Source of the DNA: Sialis fuliginosa
Lineage: Eukaryota > Arthropoda > Insecta > Megaloptera > Sialidae
DNA length: 64,000 nucleotides
Assembly: GCA_961205875.1 (NCBI GenBank)
Contig: OY540810.1
Span: forward strand, 15,810,001 to 15,874,000
Reading direction: 5' to 3'
Shown here: piece after piece, positions 35,824 to 46,908 of the stretch
How positions within the stretch are numbered: position 1 is the stretch's first letter
Layout of the letters: each line of letters begins with the position of its first letter
The notes under the pieces: generated by a model
Told to the model about the DNA's origin: nothing
The model's database searches: none
What the model saw: the letters and a program-made list of their open reading frames with translations, nothing else
Translations under genes and position numbers: made by a program

Positions 35824-37024
35824 TAGGGTTTGCAATCCCGCAATGCGGGATCCCGCATTCCCGCGGGATCCCGCACGTTTTGGAGATTTGCGGATCCCGC
35901 ACTGAAAGTGCGGGATCCGCGCGGAATTTTTGAACATTGAATTTGTAGGTCGCGTGCGTTTTGAATACTTTTAAAGCGTAAATATGAATAAAAAAAGGTA
36001 ACAATTTTGAAAAAAAAAATTAAGGTTGAGATGACTGAATATGAAACTAGTGAAGTAAATTATATCTCTTGTTCACAATTAGTTAAGTGGTTACACTGAT
36101 TGTGAGTACGACTCAGGCGACGAAAGAAGCTCAAACAGCCCCCAGATTACAAAAAAAAACATAAAAAATACAAAATACAAAAATTTAGAAGAAGAATAGC
36201 AGATTAAATAAAAGTTAACCACAAAAATTTAATACACAAAATTCGATCTGCACGATATTTTTTTATCCCTAAAATACAACCGTAAATAATGATATTTAGT
36301 GGTTTATTTATTTTTATTTTTATTTTTTCGGTCCCGCTAGCCTATGTTTTAGCTTTGGATCAAAAGTTAATTGTCCCAAAATTTCAGACTCATAGATCAA
36401 ACCTGTGGACGGCGCAAACCGAGTCATTTTCCCATTTGATTAACATGGGAAAAATTACTTTTTTACTTATGCGTGAATATCTCGTTGAAAAATTTATTTA
36501 TTTTAATTTCTTACAGCAGCATATCATAGAGAATTAAATTTCTTACAAAAAAGATAGTGCTCAAATCATAGATCGAATATTTTTAAAGATATGTTCGTTT
36601 AAACATTATCATAAAAAGTAAAATCCAATTTTTATGATAATTTTTAAACAAACATTTCTTAAAATTTATTGGATTTATGAATTGAGCACTTAATTCTCTA
36701 CAAAATATTCCCTTGAGAAATTTTCAAAAAAAAAAAATGTTTTCAACGAGATATTCACGTGTAAGTAAAAAAGTAATTTTTCCCATGTTAATCAAATGGG
36801 AAAAAGACTCGGTTTGCGCCATTCACAGGGTTGACCTATGAGTTTGAAATTTTGGGACAATTAACTTTTTTTTTGTTAACTAAATAATAGTAACTTTAAG
36901 TATGAATAACAAAATTTTTGGAAAAACTGCGGGATCCCGCGGGATCCCGCGGGATCCCGCGGGATTTGAGGATTTCCCGCAAAATTCCCGCGGGAAAAAA
37001 AAGTCTGCGGGATTGCAAACCCTA
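35824..37024. mobile_element. hAT-type element, 1.2 kb, with nested foldback
   Basis: The terminal inverted repeats TAGGGTTTGCAATCCCGCA are perfect over 19 bases, and exact 8-bp duplications GCCGTGAC flank the element (35816-35823, 37025-37032). Both subterminal regions carry the palindromic unit GCGGGATCCCGC, as a tandem run at 36928-36964 on the right. The centre is largely occupied by another foldback (36358-36872). There is no transposase frame; the longest open frames are under 90 codons. Confidence 0.9.
36358..36872. mobile_element. Foldback nested inside the hAT element
   Basis: The left arm starts near 36358 (GATCAAAAGTTAATTGTCCC) and is mirrored by the right arm ending near 36872, with about 150 bases per arm. 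Shared blocks include CTCATAGATCAA/TTGACCTATGAG and AACCGAGTC/GACTCGGTT. The tip is a further palindrome around 36594-36652. It lies wholly inside the hAT element. Confidence 0.8.
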
Positions 37025-37464
37025 GCCGTGACCCAATGTGGGCGTACGAGATTTTCAAATCTTAGTACGTGAGCACGTGATTGAATATTTGAATGTATTT
37101 AAACGATATGTTCAATAAATGTGATTTAAATGAAAAATTATATAAAAAATAAATATTATACTGTTATTGTATTGTATGTATACAGTAATTATTTTCCTTC
37201 TTGTTTTCTTATCTTATGTGTTTACTATAAAATTAACTTTAGATTTTGTTATTATATATAAAAAATGGTGTGAAATCTTCAAACCACATGTATGTATCTC
37301 AAACGATTATCGAGATATGGCCTTTCAAAGTTTTAATTATTATTTTTTATTTGGAGAAAAATGGTCGTAACTTTTGCACCGTTAGTCATAATTGGTTTTA
37401 GTTAATGGCATGTATAATACTTCAAATTTCGAAAAAAATGGTTAAAATCATCATACAAAATCAT

Positions 37465-37855
37465 CACTGAAAATTATAACGAACACTGTCAAAATTATTT
37501 TGGACCCCTCTCCCATAGACTGAAAAATGAACTCACATTTTTTTTTCACTTAACCCATTGAGTGGGTAGTCATTGGATAGGTCTCCTAAAATGCAACAAA
37601 TAATGTTAAATGATCTTTTGATTTTAACCCTTCAGTCAAAATATATTTGCATTTAAATGTCGTTATCAGAGCGTCCCCCCCACCCTAATTTCTAAACTAT
37701 CTATTCAAAAAATCTGAAAAAAATTCAGAATGTAGCTTTGAGTTAGTACTTTCACTGAAAATTATAACGAACACTATCAAAATTATTTTGGACCCCCTCC
37801 CATAGACTGAAAATTGTTCTCAATTTTTTTTCACTTAACCCATTGATTTAAGAAA
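37465..37855 (+). repeat. Tandem dimer of a ~288-bp repeat
   Basis: CACTGAAAATTATAACGAAC starts at 37465 and again at 37753, followed by AAAATTATTTTGGACCCC and TCACTTAACCCATTGA in both units. Inverted related units lie at 56405-56725. Confidence 0.75.
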
Positions 37856-37889
37856 TTGAACGGTGTATTATTTCTGTGAAATTTAGAAC

Positions 37890-38012
37890 AGTGGTACTTC
37901 AATTTTCTACAACCTGATCACCGTGCCTTAGAACTATCATATAAGTTTCATACCCCGTTCAAAGTGCTTGTTAGCTAATAAAGTGTATTAAATTTATTTT
38001 TAATACCGGACA
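37890..38012 (+). repeat. Copy of the 8.7-kb MITE family
   Basis: GTGGTACTTCAATTTT, GAACTATCATATAAGTTTC, ACCCCGTTCAAAGTGCTT and the end TAATACCGGACAT tie it to 8731-9007 and 20586-20760. Confidence 0.65.
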
Positions 38013-38268
38013 TGACAATAATTATTCGATTATTTTAATCTACTATTGTCAAAATAAAAACAAAAAATTGAAGATAATATCAAAAATATTTAAAATATTC
38101 CGTACTTCAGAAATAATATTACAAAACATTTTATAATGATATAATCGATATGAATATATGTACAATTAATTCAGTTGATATGAATTTATCAGTAACAGAA
38201 CGAACAATTGTTTTCATCAATATAATAACTATTTTAAAATATCTTTGTTTTCATAAATTTTATCTAAT

Positions 38269-38514
38269 GTACAGGTGTCCTGTAAGTCACGACCCATAGA
38301 ATTTTTTTGTTTTTTTTATTATGTTACACGTATAATAGCGGACACTAAATTCTTAGGGATTAATTTCAACAAAAAAATAGTACTTTAGGGAAAATTTATA
38401 AATACATATCGTGAGTACAGTGTTGCAATCTGATCAATATTATAGCATAAAATTTACCTTACGCATTAGATCTACTCTCTTTTCAGGGTTGCGTCCTTTT
38501 TGAAACATCCTGTA
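38269..38514. mobile_element. Small TIR element with ACAGG ends
   Basis: GTACAGGTGTCCTGTAAGTC at the left and AAACATCCTGTATATT at the right mirror each other loosely, with AAGTCACGACC against GGTTGCGTCCTTT inside. Confidence 0.45.
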
Positions 38515-39096
38515 TATTTTAGGATCGAAATAAAAATAAATCAATATAAACTGAACTGTTGCGAAGAGAAACGAATACAGCATCCCGAGAAGAGTACAAC
38601 TAGTTTGGGGCTGGTCGTTAGATACAAAACAGACGATTTGGTCGAAAAGAAGTAAAAAAACAACCTTGTAATTACTTTTTTCCGCTACTGTACTCGTTTT
38701 AGCTTCTTACAAAAGACGAGAAATTAAAAGCAATAATTTGAATGAAAACACTTTTTAGATGGTTGAGAGAGAAGGGGGAGGTACAGTGCAACCGTTGCCG
38801 TATTCTCTTCTTCATCTTCTCCAGCAGATATTTTATTTGCAGAGATATAAATTAAAAGAAAAGTTACTCCATGCTTTAAATAGCTCTTAAACGAAGTGAA
38901 ATTGTCTTATGAGATTCGACTTTAATTTCGTTTTTTCGGATGATAATTTTTATGTAATTTATTTGATGACTTAATGAATTTTTATGTTAACTAAGGTAAT
39001 ATTATTTCTAAATGCTTTATTATTTTTATAAAGACGACATAAAATAACATGAATTTTTATTTTAACACAAAAAGATATTACTTATATTTATTGTTT
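38515..39096. other. Intergenic DNA, no gene seen
   Basis: Somewhat GC-richer around 38560-38830 but without a continuous reading frame or recognised repeat. Confidence 0.4.
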
Positions 39097-40192
39097 ACTA
39101 GCGCATTGGATCCCGTGTTGCTCGGGGATATTAATTTAATTAAATTATACCCACCCAACATGCCCACAACACATTAGTCCCGGTCCCGGTTTTAAATTTT
39201 GAAATAAAAAATACTCCTCTGAAACTTCGTGAGTGAATACCCCGTGGAATTGGCATGTTTAGGGCATAGGTCAGAGCAAAAAACCCTTAATTTTTGTAGA
39301 CTAGTATAACCACAACATTTTACTATTATTTATCTAGTAATTGTGCAAAAATCAGTCGGTTATTTATAAATTACATAACATCATGAATTTGACATGTTGA
39401 GGGTGTAAGTCTCCCTAAATGCCCCAATATTTTTGTAAGTCACTATATTTCCCGATGTTTGCATTATAAAATCTTTTAATTCAAGTAAAAAAGAAGGGTT
39501 ATTCGAAAATATCCTATAAATCGTTAAATTGACATGTTTGACGCATGCCACATCAAAAACGCCCCAATTCTCAGAATTTTAGAAAATAAAATAAATATAG
39601 GTTACGCCAAAATGAATCCACTCACGAAATTTCAGAGGAGTATTTTTTATTTCAAAATTTATGCCGGGAACGAGGACTACATACATAGTTCATTGTGAAT
39701 TATTTTTTCCAACTTCATGAAATTTACACAAAATATCCACAAATTATACATCTAAACCAACCTATTTATTAGTGAAAACCGGAATAAAATCCGTTGAGTT
39801 GTTACTGAGAAAATCGTATATAATTATATTTTCAAACTTCCAGGAAACATCAGGTCTATTCTTAGAATTTGTATGAAAATCAAAAATTATTAAAAAATCA
39901 ATAATTAATAAAATACTGTAACCGTAAATTATAGAATTCTTTATTCAATAGCTAATGGCTACTGTGTTTTTATATAAATGACAGTTGTTGCTCTGACATC
40001 ATAGAAACAAAACACGACTTGATAAAGATTTTTTTAAGCCTTTTGATGTTAAATCTTAGGTTTTAAAATATTAATAGCTATGATACTGCGCAGAAAAATC
40101 TAACTATTGGTGAAAACCGCATTGAAATCGGTTCAGTAATTCCCGAATCTATAAGCCTCATACAAACAACATTAGTTTTAATGTATAGAGAT
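39097..40192 (+). repeat. ACTAGCGCAT family, copy A (with insertion)
   Basis: It starts ACTAGCGCATTGGATCCCGT and ends TCAGTAATTCCCGAATCTAT, AAGCCTCATACAAACAAC, TATAGAGATT. A TIR element is inserted at 39176-39678. Other copies: 40957-41585 (-), 53640-53820 (-), 54289-55033 (+), 55469-55701 (+). Head and tail fit a nonautonomous retroposon. Confidence 0.7.
39176..39678. mobile_element. TIR element inserted in copy A
   Basis: Arms of about 58 bases (39176-39235, 39621-39678) mirror each other, sharing AATAAAAAATACTCCTCTGA and TTCGTGAGTG and ending AGTCC/GGACT. Copies C and E run past this site without it. Confidence 0.75.
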
Positions 40193-40956
40193 TGTAATTT
40201 ATCAATACATATTCACTTGTTTACGACTACCCAAAATGTTGGTAATTTTTTTTTTAATTATATGAAAATAATGATCAGGCAGGTATAAAGAATAAAATTG
40301 TATATAAATTAAATATTTAAGCAATGGTGCAGCTGATCTGCAAACTTTATCGGTATTTAGTACAATAGTTCGATAATTAACTACCTTTTGTGAATTTGGC
40401 ACGAGGAAGCAAAGTGCATTCACTTGGCAGATGTTTCATCGATGAAAAGATCGCGACGACTTGGACGCGTCGAATCGTCCCATTACCCGAACTGTCTCCG
40501 AAGTAGTTGTTGTCTTTTTGTTGTTCTTACATGAGTGATGACAGACCCTAGTGTCTTGTGTTTTTATTCGCCTCTAAAAAGTATCCCGGGAGGCCGCCTT
40601 TACAGTACTTGCCACAGTGGCGTAGCACAGTGCTAGTAATTTTTTACGGTTGCCTTGAATACTTAGTTTTGTGTTTAGAACTCGTATAGGAAATGTATGC
40701 AAAGGGTTGTACACTTAGACACGCTTATTGCGATGCTAGAATGATTAAATACGTTTTATTTTATCTGGGTTACCGTGTTGTATTTACCATGTAGTATTCG
40801 GTACCGATATTGGAAGTTATGGAATCAACAATAGATGTATAATGTATGTAGGGGAACAGAAGGCAAAATGGTTCACTTAACAAAGAACGAGTTTATTATT
40901 ATATGTTTATAACATTATGAATCAGTTGTTATATCTTTATGATATGTATTAATTTA
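40193..40956. other. Intergenic DNA, no gene seen
   Basis: A GC-richer stretch at 40420-40660 has no continuous frame. CAGTGGCGTAGCAC at 40615 resembles a MITE end with no partner found. Confidence 0.4.
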
Positions 40957-41585
40957 ATCTCTATATATATAAATGAATGTTCGTTTGTATGAGGCTTATA
41001 GACTCGGGAATTACTGAACTGATTTCTATGCTGTTTTCACCAATTGTTAGATAATTTTTCTGTGCAGTATCGTGGATATTCATATTTTAATGAAAACCTA
41101 AGATTTAACATCAAAAGACTAAAAAAATCTTTATCAAGTCGTGTTTTGTTTCCATGATGTCACAGTACACAACTGTCGTTTAGGTATAAAAAAACATAGT
41201 ACCTAGCCATGGAATACAAAATTCTATAATTTACGGTATCAGTATTTTATTAATGTAGATCACTATAATTATGTCTCTTTCAAATATTTTGTCGAACATC
41301 TATACTAACAATTAAATATTTTTAAATATATTGATTGAAAATTGAAATATAAAGAAATATTTCATTCCCAAGAAAGGTAAAATATCGAAATTAATTATTA
41401 TGATTGTTGCTAACTTATTTATTTATTTATTATTAGCTGTTATTTATTAGGTGTATAATTTTTGTATATTTTGTCGGAAAAAACAATTCGCGGTGAATTG
41501 TGTTGTGGGCATTTTGGGTGGGCATGATTACTATATGTTTAATTGAATTAATATCCCCGGGTAACACCGAGTCCAATGCGCTAGT
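40957..41585 (-). repeat. ACTAGCGCAT family, copy B
   Basis: On the minus strand it runs from ACTAGCGCATTGGACTCGGT to TATATATAGAGATT, lacking the middle part present in copies A and C. Confidence 0.7.
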
Positions 41586-42072
41586 TAATTATAAATCATA
41601 GAAAAAAATATATTGATGGGTTCCAATATCGTCTTTTTCGTCCGTTTTACCTTCATAACGAGATATATTATTACATTATATAAATTAATTTTTATATTAT
41701 ATTATATGAATAATATATTATAAAAATTATTTGAATATACTTTATACTTTGTTATATTAATATTAATTTAACAAATTATTATAAACATGTAAAAATGTAT
41801 GTACTACTATGGAAACGGTCAATACTTTTGCACACTAGTACGTAAAATAGCATTTTGCGGGCTAGTATGCAAAAGTACTACTTTACTTTTTTTTATATAT
41901 TTTTAAACTTGAAAGCATAACAATCCAGAGAGAGATTAGCTAAGAACAAAAAAAGTAAAGATATTTGATTTGTATTGTATAGATAGTTATACCATGCTGA
42001 GTAGTTGGTTGTGTGAACCTCAAGGGTCGCACTCATTGTCAGTTACAAATGCCCTCTTTTTAAAGTCAAAAC

Positions 42073-42444
42073 CAGGGCTTCGAACCGAAACTGAACCGAA
42101 AACCGGAAAAATCGTTATTTTTTGCCGGAACGAAAACTGGAATAGAACCGAAATAAAATATCGGTTTTTACGGTTCAGTACATGTTAAAATATGCGAATT
42201 AACATGATCTTATTTCCCACTTCAATTGTCGTTCGGACTAAGTACCATAAAATGTTCTAAATTATGGTAGAAAAAAAATTTTATACAAATAATTTTTTTT
42301 TTTAATTAATCACTCGGAGCTGAACCGAAAACCGAAAAAACCGTTATTTTTTGCGGAACGAAACCCGGAACCGAACCGAAATATATTTTTTTACTCGAAC
42401 CGGAACGAAAACCGAAACGAAAAAGACAACGGTTCAAAGCCCTG
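42073..42444. mobile_element. hAT-type MITE, 372 bp
   Basis: The ends CAGGGCTTCGAACCG and (reverse) CAGGGCTTTGAACCG are flanked by exact 8-bp duplications GTCAAAAC (42065-42072, 42445-42452). The inside is built of GAACCGAAA-type words on one strand. A module of about 85 bases occurs twice in direct orientation (about 42090-42170 and 42309-42395). Confidence 0.9.
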
Positions 42445-42653
42445 GTCAAAACCCACCCAACGGCTTGTTTTTTTGTTTTGTTTTTTGTAACAAATTCAGA
42501 TGTCTAGCTTGCAGTAAATACTCATTGTGTAACAGAATCTACTGAGAAATGAGTTTATAACCATCATGTATGAGACTGGCACCGAGATCTGAGATGACGA
42601 GATAAAATCTAATATAAACAAACATTGGACCTTTGGCTGCACCTGGTCTCCTA

Positions 42654-43064
42654 TTATACCATGAATAAAGCATACGCGGGACGGTACCTACTCTGCATTC
42701 GGGCAGGCTCGCGCTGCAATCGCGCGGAGATTGCAATATCGTGAATATAAATGCCCAATTCTTCAAAAAAACTAGCTGTGCTTTTGGTTTGCTCAAAGGG
42801 CGAAATCTTTTGTTTACTGTGTTTTTTTATGTTTGTAGGGTGTAAAATAAGGTAGGTTGTTACCAAAATAACAAAAACACGATAATTAATGAAAATGTTA
42901 TTGGGAATTGTATGAATATACTTGAAAAAATGTGTAACTTTGAATTTTAGAAAGTTTACAGTTTTAGAACAGAAAGTTGATAGTTTAAGAGCTACTTCCA
43001 CACAAAAACGGAAAAAATACATGTTCATTTTAGGAAAATTGATGCCTATTCGGGACTGGGTCAT
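42654..43064 (-). other. Unsupported 136-codon open frame
   Basis: This is the longest open frame outside the CAP genes. Its translation is low in recognisable features, has no motif or membrane pattern I can name, and has no promoter or splice context. I treat it as probable chance. Confidence 0.15.
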
Positions 43065-43610
43065 GACAAGTTCATTTAAATAGATAGTGGTAATTAGCCT
43101 TGATTAAAGTGCAGTGTCGTAGTAAACGGTCGAACGGTTTCGGATTCGGCTAGTTTCAGTCTAAAATTTTTTGGCTAAAACCACGCCACGGCTGTACTCG
43201 GCTTCATTAGTATGATTCATAATTTTTATGTAGTTGTTTTGAGTTTAGTTTTAATATGCATACTATTTTTCCTTAACTTAAGTAAACCTGTCTTAAAATT
43301 ACATTTAAAAATATTCGGTTTCGGTTAATAAATCGATTTCGGTCATTCACTACAGTGATTGGTATTATGGCATAAAATTAACCTACAATTTACTTTCTGT
43401 GTACTGATTTTATTCCTTTTTGAATGTAATAAATATTTAATTTTGTATATTTTTATATATTGAATTATTTTCTATACCATTGTTTTAGCATGACATTATA
43501 CTTATATTTCAATATTATCACCGACATAGAACCTATTCCTATATACAAAATTTAGCTAACCATGGTTCCCATGGCTGAGTTTTTTGTACAACTCTGATTT
43601 ACTATACCGG

Positions 43611-44084
43611 GTGTCCCAGATAACTTTTCCAGCATGAGAATTTCAGTATCTATAAGAGAGATACAGATTTAGTTAAATGATATGAACTATCTGTAAGGAG
43701 GGAATGAGTATTACCACCTAAAAAATTAAGTATGCCATAGCCAACTTTGTACCCCATATGAAAAACAAGTTACAAGCCCTAAGGCTTGTAACTTGAAAAC
43801 AAAACGTGATATAATTTTTTTTAAATACCAATCAATTCTATACAAAAAATGACTCAAGAAACCGCAAAGATAAAGTGCCCATCTACTTTGATAAAAAAAG
43901 TAATAGCCATTTCAATAAATTCGGAATTTTTAGGTTTTAGATGTACCGCCTAAACTACATAATTTTTTTATGTTTGATATAGTAATACTCATCACTTCCT
44001 TACAAATAATTCATCTCATTTACCCAAATCCGTATCTCTTATAGATTCTGAGATTTCCATGCTGGAAAAGTTATCTGGAACACT
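43611..44084. mobile_element. Foldback, about 475 bp, with hairpin core
   Basis: Arms 43611-43735 and 43965-44084 mirror each other from GTGTCCCAGATAACTTTTCC inward. At the centre CAAGTTACAAGCC and GGCTTGTAACTTG (43766-43795) form a perfect 13-bp stem with a 4-base loop. Confidence 0.8.
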
Positions 44085-44460
44085 TAATATTACTAGGAAA
44101 GATAAACTGAATTCTAAAAACCAGTCCATATTCTAAATCAACATATGCACACTGCATACAACAAATACACCACACACTTGACAACAATAGGTGATATGAG
44201 TAGTGGAGTAGATAGCATTATGCATATACACACACACAATGTAGACACTTGGAGAAGAATTCTATTCGTCCAACTGACTACTTTACATAGAGCAGTAAGC
44301 TGAATGATCGCTACCAATCGTTGTGAAACGGACAGTTTAAAAAGCACAGTCTACGAGTCAGGATAATTACCGTCTAAGTATTTGAATAGAGGCGTACTGA
44401 CGGCTAAAAATGACAATATTATTACTTTCATATAACCATGTGAATGAAATATACATATAT

Positions 44461-44718
44461 GCCCGGTATTATCAACCAATTTAATGCTCTCTTAGCGCTA
44501 AATGCTCCATTAAAGTAGGTACATTTGATGTATTACTGACGTGATTTAAATCAATATTTAGACAATGAAAAATGTACATAGGTACCTAATATGCATTATA
44601 AAAACATACCTAGTGTAGAAAATTATAAAACTCTTTAATCAAATGTATTATGGTTGGTTTTGCTGAGAATACAACAATTAGTTAAAGGAACATTTAGTTA
44701 AACTTGGTAATACCGGGC
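44461..44718. mobile_element. TIR element with GCCCGGTATTA ends
   Basis: An exact 11-bp inverted end pair (44461-44471, 44708-44718), extended by ATCAA/TTGGT. 258 bp, noncoding. Confidence 0.65.
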
Positions 44719-44884
44719 GATAGTATAAGTAAGTGTAAAGCCGTTAGTTTTCAAAATCCGGATTTTGATGGAATTATTCATCTTGACCTTCCCTGAATCC
44801 ACTCTGACTATTTTCGCTATGATGTCTGTCTGTAAAAACTGTAACTCAAATACGAAAAATCATAGAAGGGTGAAATTTTATATT

Positions 44885-45000
44885 TAAGATTAATTTTTGT
44901 CTAAGAAGAAAACCTCCTATTTTTGAAAATGTAATGTAATTTTTTAAATTTTACTAATTATTTTTGAAACGCTGCGAATTACAGAAAAATGGTAGGATTA
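44885..45000 (+). repeat. Dispersed repeat shared with 62.2 kb
   Basis: AAGATTAATTTTTGTCT, AACCTCCTATTTTTGAAAA and CTAATTATTTTTGAAAC match the complement of 62220-62345. Confidence 0.6.
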
Positions 45001-45184
45001 AAAAAAAAATAATCTATAAAAACACAATCTAAAATTTTTAATATTATAATTTTTCTATAATTCGCACCGTATATTATTTAAATATTACAATATTTTTATC
45101 TATAATTTATGCTCTACACATTTTTTCAAAGAAATAAATTTTTGAGAAAAATTTTTTATTTTCTATTTCAAATGATTCATAACA

Positions 45185-45320
45185 GAGAAGAAATATCTGC
45201 CATTAGTATCATCACTTTCTTATACGTATTACAGAGATTGAACAGTATACGTATTTGCCATAAGTACGATGGGACTTTCTTATACGTAATACTGAGAGTG
45301 AACAGTGTGAGTAATTCTAA
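45185..45320 (+). repeat. Two tandem ACTTTCTTATACGTA units
   Basis: Two units about 60-65 bases apart share ACTTTCTTATACGTA, GAGAGTGAACAGT-like and ATCTGCCAT words. Single units occur at 13336-13415 and 19822-19875. Confidence 0.55.
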
Positions 45321-46329
45321 TTAATTATTTATAATATAATTATCAAAAAATTATTTCTGGCTAAATAATAGATGATAGAAAAAAATTAACAGAATATGAA
45401 TTATACATATGTAATAATAAAATCCACAATTATTTTCTAAAACAGTTTTTTATATTTTCATATTTCCTTATTTCCCTTAACTTCCTCCCGTGTTTTAATC
45501 TATGACTAAAATCACTGCAAATACTTTTAATTTAATTAAAAATTTATATCATTTATAACAACATTTTAATGCATTGATCACAGATGAATCGAAATTATTC
45601 TGAGCTAAGAATCGCCGCTTCACCACCTCGGTCAATCCTACTACGTATGAGTATACATTATGTGCGTGTGTATGTGAGCTGATTGAAGCTGTAAAGGATG
45701 AAGATGGATCTAGGAGGTTACGTCATGATGTGACGAATGTTGTTAGGTGTGTTTGTGATTGATTGAGGGGTGTGGAGGGGTGCTTTTCTTTGAATTTATA
45801 CTTAATGTTAATTTAGTCATTAATGTCGTAATGCAAGCATGCCAAACTCAAAGGTTAACATGAGCCAAAATAAAAAAGTTTTAGTTCAGATGGGTCGCAA
45901 AAAAAATCAATATTCATAGAAACGTAGGTTTATTTCGAAAAGTACAAAAAAACACAAGGACAATTTAATATTTTTTAACTTGTGGTCTCAATAGCTCCTT
46001 GACCAATCAACGTTTGCGCGGGAATTACCTCACCCAGGGGATATATACGAATGTTATAAATATATAATTAGTACAGAAAAAACAAATTTTTCAAACACAA
46101 TAATTCTTTTATCAAAGAAAATCGGTAGACATAGTTTGGTATCTACACTTTAAGAAACCGATGAGTGCAGTTGCCATTTTGAAGTTATTTGCGTAAAAAC
46201 AATTTTTCGCCTCTTTTACCTCCTGCAAAACTATTTTTGCACAACTTGGTCGACTACACTCATCGTTTTCTTAAAGTGTAGGTATAAAACTATTTCTATA
46301 CTAATTTTCGTTGATAAAGGAATGAATAT

Positions 46330-46908
46330 ATACAGGGTGTCCCAAGACTGTTTCAAAGTTCAATATTTCATTTATTATAACAAATGGAAGAAAACTATAC
46401 ATGGAAAAGTTGTCAGGATAAACAAGCAGCACATTTTTAAAATAATTACATTTATATAGGGTGTCCCATAAGTGTTACAAATTTTGTTTTCTGCTAAAAA
46501 TAGTTTTGGCATATGCTCTATTATTGCAATATTACATCAAACATTTACAGAATTGTATTCTTTGTACAGGGTGTATCAAAATTCTGAACTTAATTTTCTT
46601 CAAAATTTTCAAATGGAACATCCTATATACGTTCACATTTTCGAATTGCCTATTCAATTCTAAACACATTTTATAAACTATCCAGAAAAATAAATGCTTT
46701 TAGATTATCAATTAAAAAAATATACTTTGTATTTAAAAATATATAACTTTGATTTGTAACACTCTTATGGGACAACCTATATGAATGTAACTATATTAAA
46801 AATGTGCTGCTTGGCTATCCTGACAACTTTTGTATTTAAAGTTTTCTTCCACTTGTTATAATAAATGAAATATTAAACTTTGACACAGTCTTGTGACATC
46901 CTGTATAT
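46330..46908. mobile_element. Nested foldback, 579 bp
   Basis: The outer arms (46330-46492, 46741-46908), about 90% alike by eye, begin TATACAGGGTGTCCCAAGAC. Within the arms a second TATAGGGTGTCCCATAAG motif (46456) faces its mirror (near 46776). In the centre GTACAGGGTGTATCAAAATT faces AACATCCTATATAC (46565-46632). Confidence 0.8.

Noticed and set aside
42654..43064. 136-codon open frame on the minus strand
   Set aside because: No recognisable domain, signal or membrane pattern, no flanking gene signals, and mixed composition along its length; frames of this size can arise by chance in 64 kb.
43107..43364. Possible hAT MITE with CAGTGTCGTAGT and ACTACAGTG ends
   Set aside because: Ends match poorly and the 8-bp flanks differ, unlike the four supported hAT elements.
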